Shown here piece after piece: positions 1-6,520 of a stretch of DNA of 7,135 nt. The stretch's first letter is position 1. Every line of letters starts with the position of its first letter. The DNA comes from Flavobacteriaceae bacterium (GTDB lineage Bacteria; Bacteroidota; Bacteroidia; Flavobacteriales; Flavobacteriaceae). Under the pieces are notes generated by a model, which was given only the letters and a program-made list of their open reading frames with translations, had not been told where the DNA came from and did no database searches. The DNA lies in contig DAOUPU010000130.1 in assembly GCA_030625995.1 (NCBI GenBank), positions 1 to 7,135 on the forward strand. The letters run 5' to 3'. The position numbers were made by a program, and so were the translations under genes.

Positions 1-123
1 GACCGACCCACGATGTTTTTTGAAATAATTCAACGAAAAGGAGCTATGTCATTCGGAAAGGGTAACTTTAAAGCCTTGTTTGAAGCAATAGAACGAGAAC
101 AGGAAAATCGAGGAACGCTATAA
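1..123 (+). CDS. hppD: 4-hydroxyphenylpyruvate dioxygenase, C-terminal 40 residues (5' end outside window)
   Basis: This is the 3' end of a gene entering from the left, read in the frame that starts at base 1 and stops at TAA 121-123. The 40 visible residues begin DRPTMFFEIIQRKGAMSFGKG and continue through a helical tail (GNFKALFEAIEREQENRGTL). The 'PTxFFEIIQR' strand followed by a glycine-rich 'FGxGNFKALFEAIE' tail is characteristic of the HPPD C-terminus. The Glu in FFEII corresponds to the third Fe(II) ligand of the family, and the final helix closes over the active site. HPPD converts 4-hydroxyphenylpyruvate to homogentisate in tyrosine catabolism, in the cytoplasm. Fumarylacetoacetase follows 28 nt downstream on the same strand, which fits a shared operon. 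The N-terminal domain and the two His ligands lie outside the window. Identification is firm despite the short fragment because motif and neighbour agree. Confidence 0.93.
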   Translation, partial: DRPTMFFEIIQRKGAMSFGKGNFKALFEAIEREQENRGTL

Positions 124-151
124 TTAAAAATTAAAACATTGAATATACTTT

Positions 152-1391
152 ATGAAAACTTGGGTGCCCATTCCTGAAAATTCAGATTTCACTATAAATA
201 ATATTCCTTTTGGAATTTTCTCCACCCCATCAATCCAACCTAGAGTTGGTATTGCCATTGGGGATCAAGTCATTGATCTCGTGATGGTTAACAGATTGGG
301 TGTTTTTGAACAACTCAACATTGATGAAAGTGTTTTTGAAAATAAGTATTTAAATAGTTTTATAGCTCTTGGCAAAAAAAAGACCTCCAAAGTACGCGGA
401 TTAATTCAAAGAGAACTTTCATCAGATACATCGGTCCTGCGGAATGTCAGTGGCATATTTTTATTTCAGTCTGATGTAACAATGCACCTTCCGGTGAATA
501 TTGGTGATTATACTGATTTTTATTCGAGCATAGAGCATGCCACAAATGTAGGTATGATGTTCCGTGATCCGGAAAATGCTCTTCTCCCAAACTGGAAACA
601 TTTGCCTGTTGGATATCACGGAAGGGCTTCTTCCATAATTCTAAGTGATCAAGAAATAAACAGGCCAAAAGGGCAAGTATTATTGCAATGCCGATAGTCC
701 GGAATTTCGAGCTTCCAACAGAGTGGATTTTGAATTGGAAATGGGGTTTATCATTGGTAAAAACTCAAATTTGGGCGAGTCAATATCTGTAGAAAAAGCG
801 AAAGAATATATTTTCGGTAAGGTTCTATTTAATGATTGGTCAGCCCGGGATATTCAAAAATGGGAATATGTGCCTCTTGGACCATTTTTAGCGAAGAGTT
901 TTGCTTCTTCCATGTCTCCATGGGTTGTAACCATGGAAGCTATGGAGCCTTTTAAGATCAAAGGGCCTAAGCAAGAACCAAAAGTGCTGCCCTATCTAGA
1001 ACAAAATGGATCAAACAATTATGACATAAATTTAGAGGTGTCTATCCAACCTAAAAATGGAAAAGAAACCGTGGTTAGTACATCTAATTTTAAATATATG
1101 TATTGGAGTATGTTTCAACAATTGGCACATCACACTAGTAATGGATGTAATATAAGGGTTGGTGACATGATGGCCTCAGGAACTATTAGTGGAAAAGAAC
1201 CTAATAGCTACGGTTCCATGTTGGAACTTTCTTGGGGAGGGAAAAGAACGGTTGAATTACTTGACGGAAGTTTACGGAAATTTATTGAAGACTACGATAC
1301 CGTGGTGATGAAGGGTTTTTGTGAAAAGAATGGAATAAGAGTTGGTTTTGGTGAAGTAAGGACCCAGTTATTACCTGCATTAAATCAATAA
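152..1391 (+). pseudogene. fahA: fumarylacetoacetase interrupted by one frameshift
   Basis: Fumarylacetoacetase hydrolyses fumarylacetoacetate to fumarate and acetoacetate, the last step of tyrosine breakdown. The first frame (152-697) gives 181 residues opening MKTWVPIPENSDFTINNIPFGIFST, the usual family N-terminus, so ATG 152 is the natural start. It carries DFYSS-x3-H (D122, Y124, H129), R138 and the LPVGYHGRASS segment, and dies at TAG 695-697 just after RPKGQ. Homology resumes at about 690 in another frame: ADSPEF, then DFELEM (two Glu metal ligands at 732 and 738), NDWSARDIQ (Asp ligand at 834), GPFLAKSF (catalytic Lys at 894), GTISG, and GSMLELSW up to TAA 1389-1391. Both halves are otherwise complete, and the joined length of about 413 residues is close to the usual 420 or so. 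The change amounts to one extra base or two missing bases between about 677 and 692. The upstream half lacks the metal ligands, so it should be inactive alone. A GTG at 723 could start the second half, but I doubt a functional product. The alternative is a sequencing or assembly error in an intact gene. Confidence 0.92.
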
Positions 1392-1399
1392 AGCAGAAT

Positions 1400-2296
1400 A
1401 TGGATAGCATAACTTCTATAGATCCTAATTCCATTTCAACCACGGAAATGCATAAAATACTGTTATCGGCTGTCGCTCCCAGACCAATCGCCTTTGCGAG
1501 CACCATAGATTCCGAGGGAAATGTGAATCTAAGTCCTTTTAGTTTTTTTAATGTTTTCAGTGCTAATCCACCAATTTTAATTTTCTCACCGGCACGACGT
1601 ACAAGAGATAATACTACAAAACACACGCTCGAAAATATTAGAGAAATAAAAGAGGTTGTTATAAACACGGTTAATTTTCCAATGGTTGAACAAATGTCCT
1701 TGTCAAGTACTGAATACGACAAAGGAGTGAATGAGTTCAAAAAAAGTGGTCTTCTTTCCATTCCTTCCATTAAGATAAAACCTCCAAGAGTTTCTGAATC
1801 TCCGGTTTCCTTTGAGTGTATTGTCGATAATATTATAGAATTAGGTGCTCAGGGCGGAGCAGGAAATCTCATTATATCTCGGGTTGTTTATATCCATATA
1901 AACAATAAATATTTAGGAAATAATGGCGAAATAGATACACAAAAATTAGATTTGGTTGCACGTATGGGTGGCAATTGGTATACACGAGTCACCAAGGATT
2001 CACTATTTGAAATACCAAAGCCAATTCTTGCCAGAGGGATTGGTGTTGATAGTTTACCTAAACACATTTTTAAAACCAATATACTTTCTGGAAACAATAT
2101 AGGCAGACTGGGAAATATTGAAAAGATCCCAACGAAAGAAGAAATCGATCAATTTAAGAACACTTCTGAACTGATCAAAGTACTTCAAGATTCTAATTAC
2201 CAAAAAAAAATTGAGGCCTTACATTTGATTGCAAAAAACCATATTGAAAATGATAATTTAGAGCTTGCAATTAAGGCTGTTTTCGCTTTAGAATAA
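1400..2296 (+). CDS. flavin reductase family protein (FMN-binding split barrel)
   Basis: A 298-residue protein whose first 200 or so residues look like the flavin-reductase-like, FMN-binding split-barrel family. APRPIAFASTID (26-37) is followed by GNVNLSPFSFFNVFSANPPIL, the usual flavin-contact region near the N-terminus. LGAQGGAGNLIISRVVYIHI lies further on and is also family-like. After the barrel comes a C-terminal extension of about 100 residues, mostly charged and probably helical (from about GRLGNIEKIPTKEEIDQF to the end). I do not recognise this as a separate domain. Members bind FMN or FAD and either supply reduced flavin to a partner or have unknown substrates; the substrate cannot be read from this sequence. 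There is no signal peptide, so it is cytoplasmic. ATG 1400 lies 8 nt after the fumarylacetoacetase stop, implying co-transcription with tyrosine-degradation genes. That linkage is suggestive, but the biochemical role in the pathway is unknown. The gene is intact even though the one before it is broken. Confidence 0.88.
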   Translation: MDSITSIDPNSISTTEMHKILLSAVAPRPIAFASTIDSEGNVNLSPFSFFNVFSANPPILIFSPARRTRDNTTKHTLENIREIKEVVINTVNFPMVEQMSLSSTEYDKGVNEFKKSGLLSIPSIKIKPPRVSESPVSFECIVDNIIELGAQGGAGNLIISRVVYIHINNKYLGNNGEIDTQKLDLVARMGGNWYTRVTKDSLFEIPKPILARGIGVDSLPKHIFKTNILSGNNIGRLGNIEKIPTKEEIDQFKNTSELIKVLQDSNYQKKIEALHLIAKNHIENDNLELAIKAVFALE

Positions 2297-2358
2297 TCCT
2301 GTCAAAAATTTCAAAAAGTTTTGATTAAAAAATATTTATTTTGAGTTATAGGTTTAAA

Positions 2359-2391
2359 ATTGACATGTAAATTTTATAACGTTTTGTCAAT
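2359..2391. repeat. 7-bp inverted repeat (ATTGACA / TGTCAAT) upstream of nrdB
   Basis: ATTGACA at 2359-2365 is matched by its exact reverse complement TGTCAAT at 2385-2391, with a 19-nt AT-rich spacer. The half-site centres are 26 bp apart, about two and a half helical turns, so this is not an ideal same-face operator. It also lacks a T-run and would be weak as a terminator. It may be a regulator site or chance in AT-rich DNA. Confidence 0.3.
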
Positions 2392-2461
2392 GTGTTATTT
2401 AAATAATATTCTAAATCACAAAATTAACTTATCAAATCCTTGTTAAAAACTTTGTAGCTAA

Positions 2462-2470
2462 TGTGAATAA
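2462..2470 (-). promoter_or_regulatory. candidate DnaA box upstream of nrdBA
   Basis: TGTGAATAA is an exact match to TGTGNATAA, the reverse complement of the DnaA-box consensus TTATNCACA. It lies 93 nt upstream of the nrdB start. A second, degraded copy in the opposite orientation (TAAATCACA, 2412-2420, two mismatches) lies about 40 nt further upstream. In Escherichia coli the nrdAB promoter is known to carry DnaA boxes that couple nucleotide reduction to replication. Whether that applies here is inference from one 9-mer. Confidence 0.35.
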
Positions 2471-2563
2471 ATAAGATTTTATATCTGATTAAATTTTGGA
2501 ATATTTGCTATCATAATTTCCCTCAATTATTTTTATACAATCAACTAAAAAAAATAGGATAAA

Positions 2564-3535
2564 ATGCCGTCTATAGAACCCATTTTACAAGAGAATAAGA
2601 ATCGATTTGTAATATTTCCCATTCAACATCATGACATTTGGGAATGGTATAAAAAACAGGAAGCAAGCATTTGGACGGCAGAAGAAATTGATTTGCATCA
2701 GGATATTATTGATTGGGAAAACAAGTTAAATGACGACGAGCGATATTTTATAAAACATATTTTGGCATTCTTCGCAGCTTCGGATGGTATTGTAAATGAA
2801 AATCTCGCCGAAAACTTTGTTAGCGAGGTCCAATATACCGAAGCGAAATTCTTCTATGGTTTTCAAATTATGATGGAGAATATTCATTCAGAAGTTTATT
2901 CCTTGTTAATTGATACCTACGTAAAAAATGAGGTTGAAAAGGATGAGCTATTTAGAGCTATCGATATTTTTCCTGCTATTAGAGAAAAAGCGGAATGGGC
3001 ACTTCAATGGATTGATAGCGACAGCTTTGCAGAACGTTTAATTGCTTTTGCTGCAGTAGAAGGAATTTTCTTTTCAGGAAGTTTTTGCTCTATTTTTTGG
3101 ATGAAAAAAAGAGGATTACTACCAGGGTTGACGTTTTCCAACGAACTAATTTCAAGAGATGAAGGCTTGCATTGTGATTTTGCTGTGCATCTTCACAACA
3201 ATCATATTGTCAATAAAGTACCCAAAGATAGAATTACAAATATTCTTACTGATGCTCTCGATATTGAAAGGAGTTTTATCACCGAATCCTTGCCCGTGAG
3301 TTTGATCGGAATGAATGCAAAATTAATGACACAGTATTTGGAATTCGTTACAGACAGGCTTTTAGTGGAATTTGGATGCGAAAAAGTATACAATGCGACA
3401 AATCCATTTGATTTCATGGAAATGATATCATTAGAAGGAAAAACCAATTTCTTCGAAAAGCGTGTTTCTGAATATCAAAAAGCCGGAGTTAAATCAGGGG
3501 GGACCGGCAGCATTAGTTTCGACGCAGATTTTTAA
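2564..3535 (+). CDS. nrdB: class Ia ribonucleoside-diphosphate reductase, beta subunit
   Basis: A 323-residue radical-generating subunit that houses the di-iron centre and tyrosyl radical, which is passed to NrdA for reduction of ribonucleotides to deoxynucleotides. All six metal ligands are visible: D43 (WTAEEID), E105 and H108 (MENIH), E166 (AAVEGIFFSGSF), and E200 and H203 (SRDEGLH). Y112 in HSEVYSLLIDTY is the radical tyrosine, which makes this a Tyr-radical class Ia protein rather than the Tyr-less class Ic. The C-terminus SISFDADF resembles the tail that docks on the alpha subunit in animal R2 (ending DADF). Blocks such as EEIDLHQD, LAFFAASDGIVNENL and GFQI-MENIHSE are strikingly like eukaryotic R2. 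Length is normal, and there is no ATP-cone at the N-terminus. A weak AGGA (2556-2559) precedes ATG 2564 within an A-rich leader. nrdA follows after 89 nt, so the order is beta before alpha, the reverse of E. coli nrdAB. Confidence 0.98.
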   Translation: MPSIEPILQENKNRFVIFPIQHHDIWEWYKKQEASIWTAEEIDLHQDIIDWENKLNDDERYFIKHILAFFAASDGIVNENLAENFVSEVQYTEAKFFYGFQIMMENIHSEVYSLLIDTYVKNEVEKDELFRAIDIFPAIREKAEWALQWIDSDSFAERLIAFAAVEGIFFSGSFCSIFWMKKRGLLPGLTFSNELISRDEGLHCDFAVHLHNNHIVNKVPKDRITNILTDALDIERSFITESLPVSLIGMNAKLMTQYLEFVTDRLLVEFGCEKVYNATNPFDFMEMISLEGKTNFFEKRVSEYQKAGVKSGGTGSISFDADF

Positions 3536-3543
3536 TAATTTGC

Positions 3544-3559
3544 TACTTATAAATAAGTA
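3544..3559. repeat. AT-rich 7-bp dyad after nrdB
   Basis: TACTTAT at 3544-3550 and ATAAGTA at 3553-3559 are exact reverse complements separated by two bases. It begins 8 nt after the nrdB stop codon. As RNA the loop is too tight for all seven pairs and the stem is A-U rich, so a protein site or chance is as likely as a hairpin. Confidence 0.4.
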
Positions 3560-3586
3560 AGAGCACCTTTTAAGGGGAGGTGTTTT
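3560..3586 (+). terminator. intercistronic hairpin with U-tail between nrdB and nrdA
   Basis: CACCT (3564-3568) pairs with AGGTG (3578-3582). The stem extends with A-T and G-U pairs in both directions, to about 3560/3586 outside and 3570/3576 inside. A short TTTT run (3583-3586) directly follows the core. The five-pair core is short and several extensions are wobbles, so complete termination is unlikely. A partial terminator or RNA-stability element that sets the NrdB:NrdA ratio is plausible. It sits 39 nt before the nrdA start. Confidence 0.45.
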
Positions 3587-3624
3587 CCATTTAATAAAAC
3601 ATTAATAATAAACAACAATAACAT

Positions 3625-6009
3625 ATGTATGTAGTAAAAAGAGACGGCAAGAAAGAACCAGTAATGTTCGACAAAATTACCGCGAGGGTAAGAAAACTTT
3701 GTTACGGTTTAAACAAATTGGTAGAACCAACCAAAGTGGCAATGCGGGTAATTGAAGGACTTTATGATGGCGTTACAACATCCGAACTGGATAATTTGGC
3801 CGCAGAGACTGCTGCAACCATGACAGTTCAACATCCGGATTATGCAAAACTAGCCGCAAGAATAGCCGTTTCCAACCTACATAAAAATACTAAAAAAACT
3901 TTTTCTGAAGTTATTACTGATTTATATCTATACGTCAACCCTCGTACGGAAAAAAAGGCTCCGTTAATAGCAGAGGACACCTATAAAGTGATCATTGAGA
4001 ATGCCGAAAAATTGGATTCTACCATTATTTATAACAGAGATTTTAATTACGATTACTTTGGTTTTAAAACATTAGAGCGCTCTTATTTGTTAAAATTGAA
4101 TGGTCAGGTTGCGGAGCGTCCACAACACATGTTGATGCGAGTTGCAATAGGGATTCACCTGGATGACATCGATGAAGCAATTGCAACTTATGAGCTAATG
4201 AGTAAAAAGTTCTTTACGCATGCAACTCCAACATTATTTAATGCAGGCACACCAAAGCCTCAAATGTCTTCTTGTTTTTTATTGCAAATGCAAGACGATA
4301 GCATTGAAGGAATTTATGACACTCTAAAACAAACAGCTAAAATATCTCAGTCTGCAGGAGGAATTGGTCTTTCTATACACAATGTAAGAGCAACAGGGTC
4401 CTATATTCGTGGAACCAATGGCACATCGAATGGAATTGTTCCGATGTTAAAGGTTTATAATGATACAGCACGCTATGTAGATCAAGGAGGTGGAAAGAGA
4501 AAGGGCTCATTTGCTATGTATATGGAACCCTGGCACGCGGATGTTTTTGAATTTCTTGACCTGAGAAAGAATACCGGGAAAGAAGAGATGCGTGCACGTG
4601 ATCTGTTTTACGCAATGTGGATTCCTGATCTTTTTATGAAACGCGTTGAAGAAGATGGGTTTTGGACTTTGATGTGTCCAAATGAATGTCCTCATTTATT
4701 TGATACCTACGGTGACGAATTTGAAAAACTATATGAAGGCTATGAAAAAGTTGGAAAGGGTCGCAAAACAATAAAAGCCAGAGATTTATGGGAAAAAATT
4801 CTCGAAGCACAGATTGAAACCGGAAATCCGTATATGCTGTACAAAGATGCCGCAAATAGAAAATCTAATCAGAAAAATCTGGGAACCATACGTTCTTCTA
4901 ATTTGTGTACAGAGATTATGGAGTACACTGCAAAAGACGAAGTTGCAGTTTGTAACCTGGCATCAATTGCAGTCTCTATGTTTGTGAGCGAAGACAAGGA
5001 CGGTAAAAAATATTTCAATCATAAAAAACTGTTTGATGTAACCAAAAAGGTGACTCGAAACCTGGATACCGTTATAGACAGAAATTACTACCCGATTGAG
5101 GAAGCCAAAAATTCAAATTTTAGACATCGGCCTATCGGTTTAGGTATTCAGGGACTCGCGGATGCATTTATTATGTTAAGACTGCCGTTCACTTCAGATG
5201 AGGCAAAACAATTAAATAAGGATATCTTTGAGACCATATACTTTGCTGCCATGACATCATCTATGGAAATGGCAAAATCAAAAGAACCCTATTCTTCTTT
5301 CAAAGGCTCTCCTATTTCAGAAGGAGAATTCCAATTCAACATGTGGAACATCTCTGAAGATGAATTAAGTGGAAGATGGGATTGGAAAAAATTACGTAAA
5401 CAAGTAATGGAAAATGGAGTGAGAAACTCCTTATTGGTGGCCCCAATGCCAACGGCATCCACTTCGCAAATTTTAGGAAATAATGAGGCATTTGAACCAT
5501 ATACTTCTAATATTTACACCAGAAGGGTATTATCGGGTGAGTTTATTGTTGTAAATAAACATCTGTTGGAGGATTTGGTTGAACTTGGGCTATGGAATAA
5601 CAGTAGGAAAGAGGATATTATGCGTGCTAATGGATCTATACAACATATCGATACAATTCCACAAGATTTGAAAGATCTTTATAAAACGGTTTGGGAATTG
5701 AGTATGAAAGATATTATTGATATGGCCCGGCAAAGAGGTTATTTTATAGATCAGTCCCAATCAATGAATTTATTCATGCAAGATCCGAATTTTAGTAAAT
5801 TGACCTCCATGCATTTTTATGCCTGGAAATCAGGGTTAAAAACAGGAATGTACTACTTAAGAACCAAATCCGCCGTAAATGCAATTCAATTCACTCTTTC
5901 TAATTCTAAGAAAAAGGAAGAAGATGCTCCATTGACAGCAGATGAATTAAAAGCAATGTTAATTGCATCACAGAATAATCCAGACGATTGTGAGATGTGC
6001 GGATCTTAA
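3625..6009 (+). CDS. nrdA: class Ia ribonucleoside-diphosphate reductase, alpha (catalytic) subunit
   Basis: A 794-residue catalytic subunit that reduces ribonucleoside diphosphates to deoxynucleotides with NrdB. Residues 1 to about 95 (MYVVKRDGKKEPVMFDKI...) form an ATP-cone, the activity site where ATP activates and dATP inhibits. The ten-stranded barrel carries the redox cysteine pair C217 (MSSCFLLQM) and C443, the active-site N426-x-C428-x-E430 (SNLCTEI) with thiyl-radical C428, and PTASTSQI (609-616) in the substrate phosphate-binding region. The Tyr pair Y743-Y744 (GMYYLRT) passes the radical in from NrdB. The tail ends C789-x-x-C792-GS, the shuttle cysteines re-reduced by thioredoxin or glutaredoxin. 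The length and the GSFAMYMEPWHADVFEFLDLRKN block match eukaryotic R1 (about 790 residues) more closely than E. coli NrdA (761). ATG 3625 follows an A-rich leader with no Shine-Dalgarno site. The gene is probably co-transcribed with nrdB, and a strong terminator follows its stop. Confidence 0.98.
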   Translation: MYVVKRDGKKEPVMFDKITARVRKLCYGLNKLVEPTKVAMRVIEGLYDGVTTSELDNLAAETAATMTVQHPDYAKLAARIAVSNLHKNTKKTFSEVITDLYLYVNPRTEKKAPLIAEDTYKVIIENAEKLDSTIIYNRDFNYDYFGFKTLERSYLLKLNGQVAERPQHMLMRVAIGIHLDDIDEAIATYELMSKKFFTHATPTLFNAGTPKPQMSSCFLLQMQDDSIEGIYDTLKQTAKISQSAGGIGLSIHNVRATGSYIRGTNGTSNGIVPMLKVYNDTARYVDQGGGKRKGSFAMYMEPWHADVFEFLDLRKNTGKEEMRARDLFYAMWIPDLFMKRVEEDGFWTLMCPNECPHLFDTYGDEFEKLYEGYEKVGKGRKTIKARDLWEKILEAQIETGNPYMLYKDAANRKSNQKNLGTIRSSNLCTEIMEYTAKDEVAVCNLASIAVSMFVSEDKDGKKYFNHKKLFDVTKKVTRNLDTVIDRNYYPIEEAKNSNFRHRPIGLGIQGLADAFIMLRLPFTSDEAKQLNKDIFETIYFAAMTSSMEMAKSKEPYSSFKGSPISEGEFQFNMWNISEDELSGRWDWKKLRKQVMENGVRNSLLVAPMPTASTSQILGNNEAFEPYTSNIYTRRVLSGEFIVVNKHLLEDLVELGLWNNSRKEDIMRANGSIQHIDTIPQDLKDLYKTVWELSMKDIIDMARQRGYFIDQSQSMNLFMQDPNFSKLTSMHFYAWKSGLKTGMYYLRTKSAVNAIQFTLSNSKKKEEDAPLTADELKAMLIASQNNPDDCEMCGS

Positions 6010-6042
6010 TACAGGATATTCTCAAAATTAATTATTCAATAT

Positions 6043-6079
6043 AAAAATTCCCGGTTAATAATTAACCGGGAATTTTTTT
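6043..6079. terminator. strong bidirectional intrinsic terminator
   Basis: A perfect stem runs from 6043-6058 to 6062-6077 around a 3-nt TAA loop, with the GC core CCCGG/CCGGG. Read on the + strand it is followed by a T-run (6073-6079), and read on the - strand by the complement of the A-run at 6043-6047. It starts 33 nt after the nrdA stop and lies 38 nt beyond the - strand gene's stop (6115), so it can end both convergent transcripts. Confidence 0.93.
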
Positions 6080-6086
6080 GGAAAAA

Positions 6087-6107
6087 CTAATTCAATTATT
6101 GAGTTAG
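6087..6107. terminator. weak secondary hairpin in the convergent spacer
   Basis: CTAATTCAA (6087-6095) and TTGAGTTAG (6099-6107) form a nine-position stem with a 3-nt loop. The single imperfect pair is G-U on the + strand RNA and a C-A mismatch on the - strand RNA. T-rich sequence follows in each direction (6109-6112 on +, complement of 6082-6086 on -). The stem has few G-C pairs, so it is at most an accessory to the main terminator next to it. Confidence 0.35.
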
Positions 6108-6114
6108 ATTTTAA

Positions 6115-6453
6115 CTAATCTATAGAGGCTATTTTCATTGCCACTTTTTTCGCATACATTATTTGGTTGTTCATTCTTATTTGTTTCTTTCCGACCACCA
6201 CGATCTCAATTTCTTTGGATTCGTATCCAACAAAATCAAAAATTAAGTTATAAGTACCGGAATCAATTTCCAAAGAATATTCGCCATTTACATCTGTACT
6301 AACTGTTTTACTCATTCCTTGAACCCTTACAGTTGCAAAAGCCAATGGCTCATTCTCAAATTCGCCGTCTAAAATGAGGCCATTTATATTACCTTCCTGG
6401 GCAAAAATATAGGATGTAAGAAATAGAAATAATAATACCGCTGTAGATTTCAT
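6115..6453 (-). CDS. small secreted protein with a lone carboxypeptidase-regulatory-like domain
   Basis: A 112-residue protein. Residues 1-18 form a signal peptide: positive start MKST, hydrophobic core VLLFLFL, then SYIFAQ with likely cleavage after A18. The mature chain begins GNINGLILDGEFENEPLAFATVRVQG and continues TDVNGEYSLEIDSGTYNLIFDFVGYESKEIEIVV. This is the pattern of the CarboxypepD_reg-like beta-sandwich found in Bacteroidota envelope proteins, often as the first domain of TonB-dependent outer-membrane receptors. Here the protein ends about 25 residues after the domain, with no plug or barrel and no sorting domain. It could be a stand-alone periplasmic or surface protein, or the remnant of a larger receptor. 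The downstream bases show no continuing open frame in the same strand, only terminators. No lipobox cysteine is seen. The partner and ligand are unknown. Confidence 0.8.
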   Translation of the reverse strand: MKSTAVLLFLFLTSYIFAQEGNINGLILDGEFENEPLAFATVRVQGMSKTVSTDVNGEYSLEIDSGTYNLIFDFVGYESKEIEIVVVGKKQIRMNNQIMYAKKVAMKIASID

Positions 6454-6490
6454 GATTATCAGAATTTATTAATGCAAATAAATTAAAGAT

Positions 6491-6513
6491 CTCACATTTG
6501 AAAGTTATGTGAG
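6491..6513. repeat. 7-bp inverted repeat CTCACAT-N9-ATGTGAG
   Basis: CTCACAT (6491-6497) and ATGTGAG (6507-6513) are exact reverse complements around a 9-nt spacer. The half-site centres are 16 bp apart. The arms contain G and C, unlike the surrounding AT-rich DNA, which makes a chance origin less likely. It lies 38 nt upstream of the - strand gene's start, a good place for an operator of a dimeric regulator. There is no T-run, so it is a poor terminator. Confidence 0.45.
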
Positions 6514-6520
6514 TATTAAT

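Larger units (their letters stand above)
2297..2563. other. AT-rich spacer between the tyrosine operon and nrdBA
   Basis: 267 nt without a credible gene. I looked for the Bacteroidota promoter consensus (TTTG, then about 19 nt, then TAnnTTTG) and found no exact -7 element. Several one-mismatch sites exist (for example 2447-2454, 2491-2498 and 2500-2507), but none has a convincing upstream TTTG. I also found no GC-containing hairpin followed by a T-run that would clearly end the upstream operon; the dyad at 2311-2324 is made almost only of A-T pairs. The spacer must nonetheless contain the nrdBA promoter unless transcription reads through. Two local signals are listed separately: a DnaA-box-like 9-mer and a 7-bp inverted repeat. 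Confidence 0.6.

Noticed and set aside
692..697. Programmed +1 frameshift at CGA-TAG joining the two fumarylacetoacetase halves
   Set aside because: Slipping at the stop would give the right downstream frame, but there is no known slippery motif or stimulatory structure, the family is not known to use recoding, and the junction would lose the expected Asp before SPEF. An indel is simpler.
1282..1770. 162-codon open frame on the - strand overlapping the fumarylacetoacetase end and flavin-reductase start
   Set aside because: It lies antisense to two genes with clear homology, has no recognisable motif, and looks like a composition shadow.
2311..2324. TCAAAA-AG-TTTTGA dyad as terminator for the tyrosine operon
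   Set aside because: The stem is almost only A-T with a 2-nt loop and no following T-run; too weak to call.
2391..2399. TGTGTTATT as another DnaA box
   Set aside because: Only the TGTG half matches; four mismatches to the consensus.
2297..2563. NrdR box or Bacteroidota promoter (TTTG / TAnnTTTG) upstream of nrdB
   Set aside because: No sequence resembling the NrdR 16-mer pair and no exact -7 element were found; only single-mismatch sites that are expected often in AT-rich DNA.
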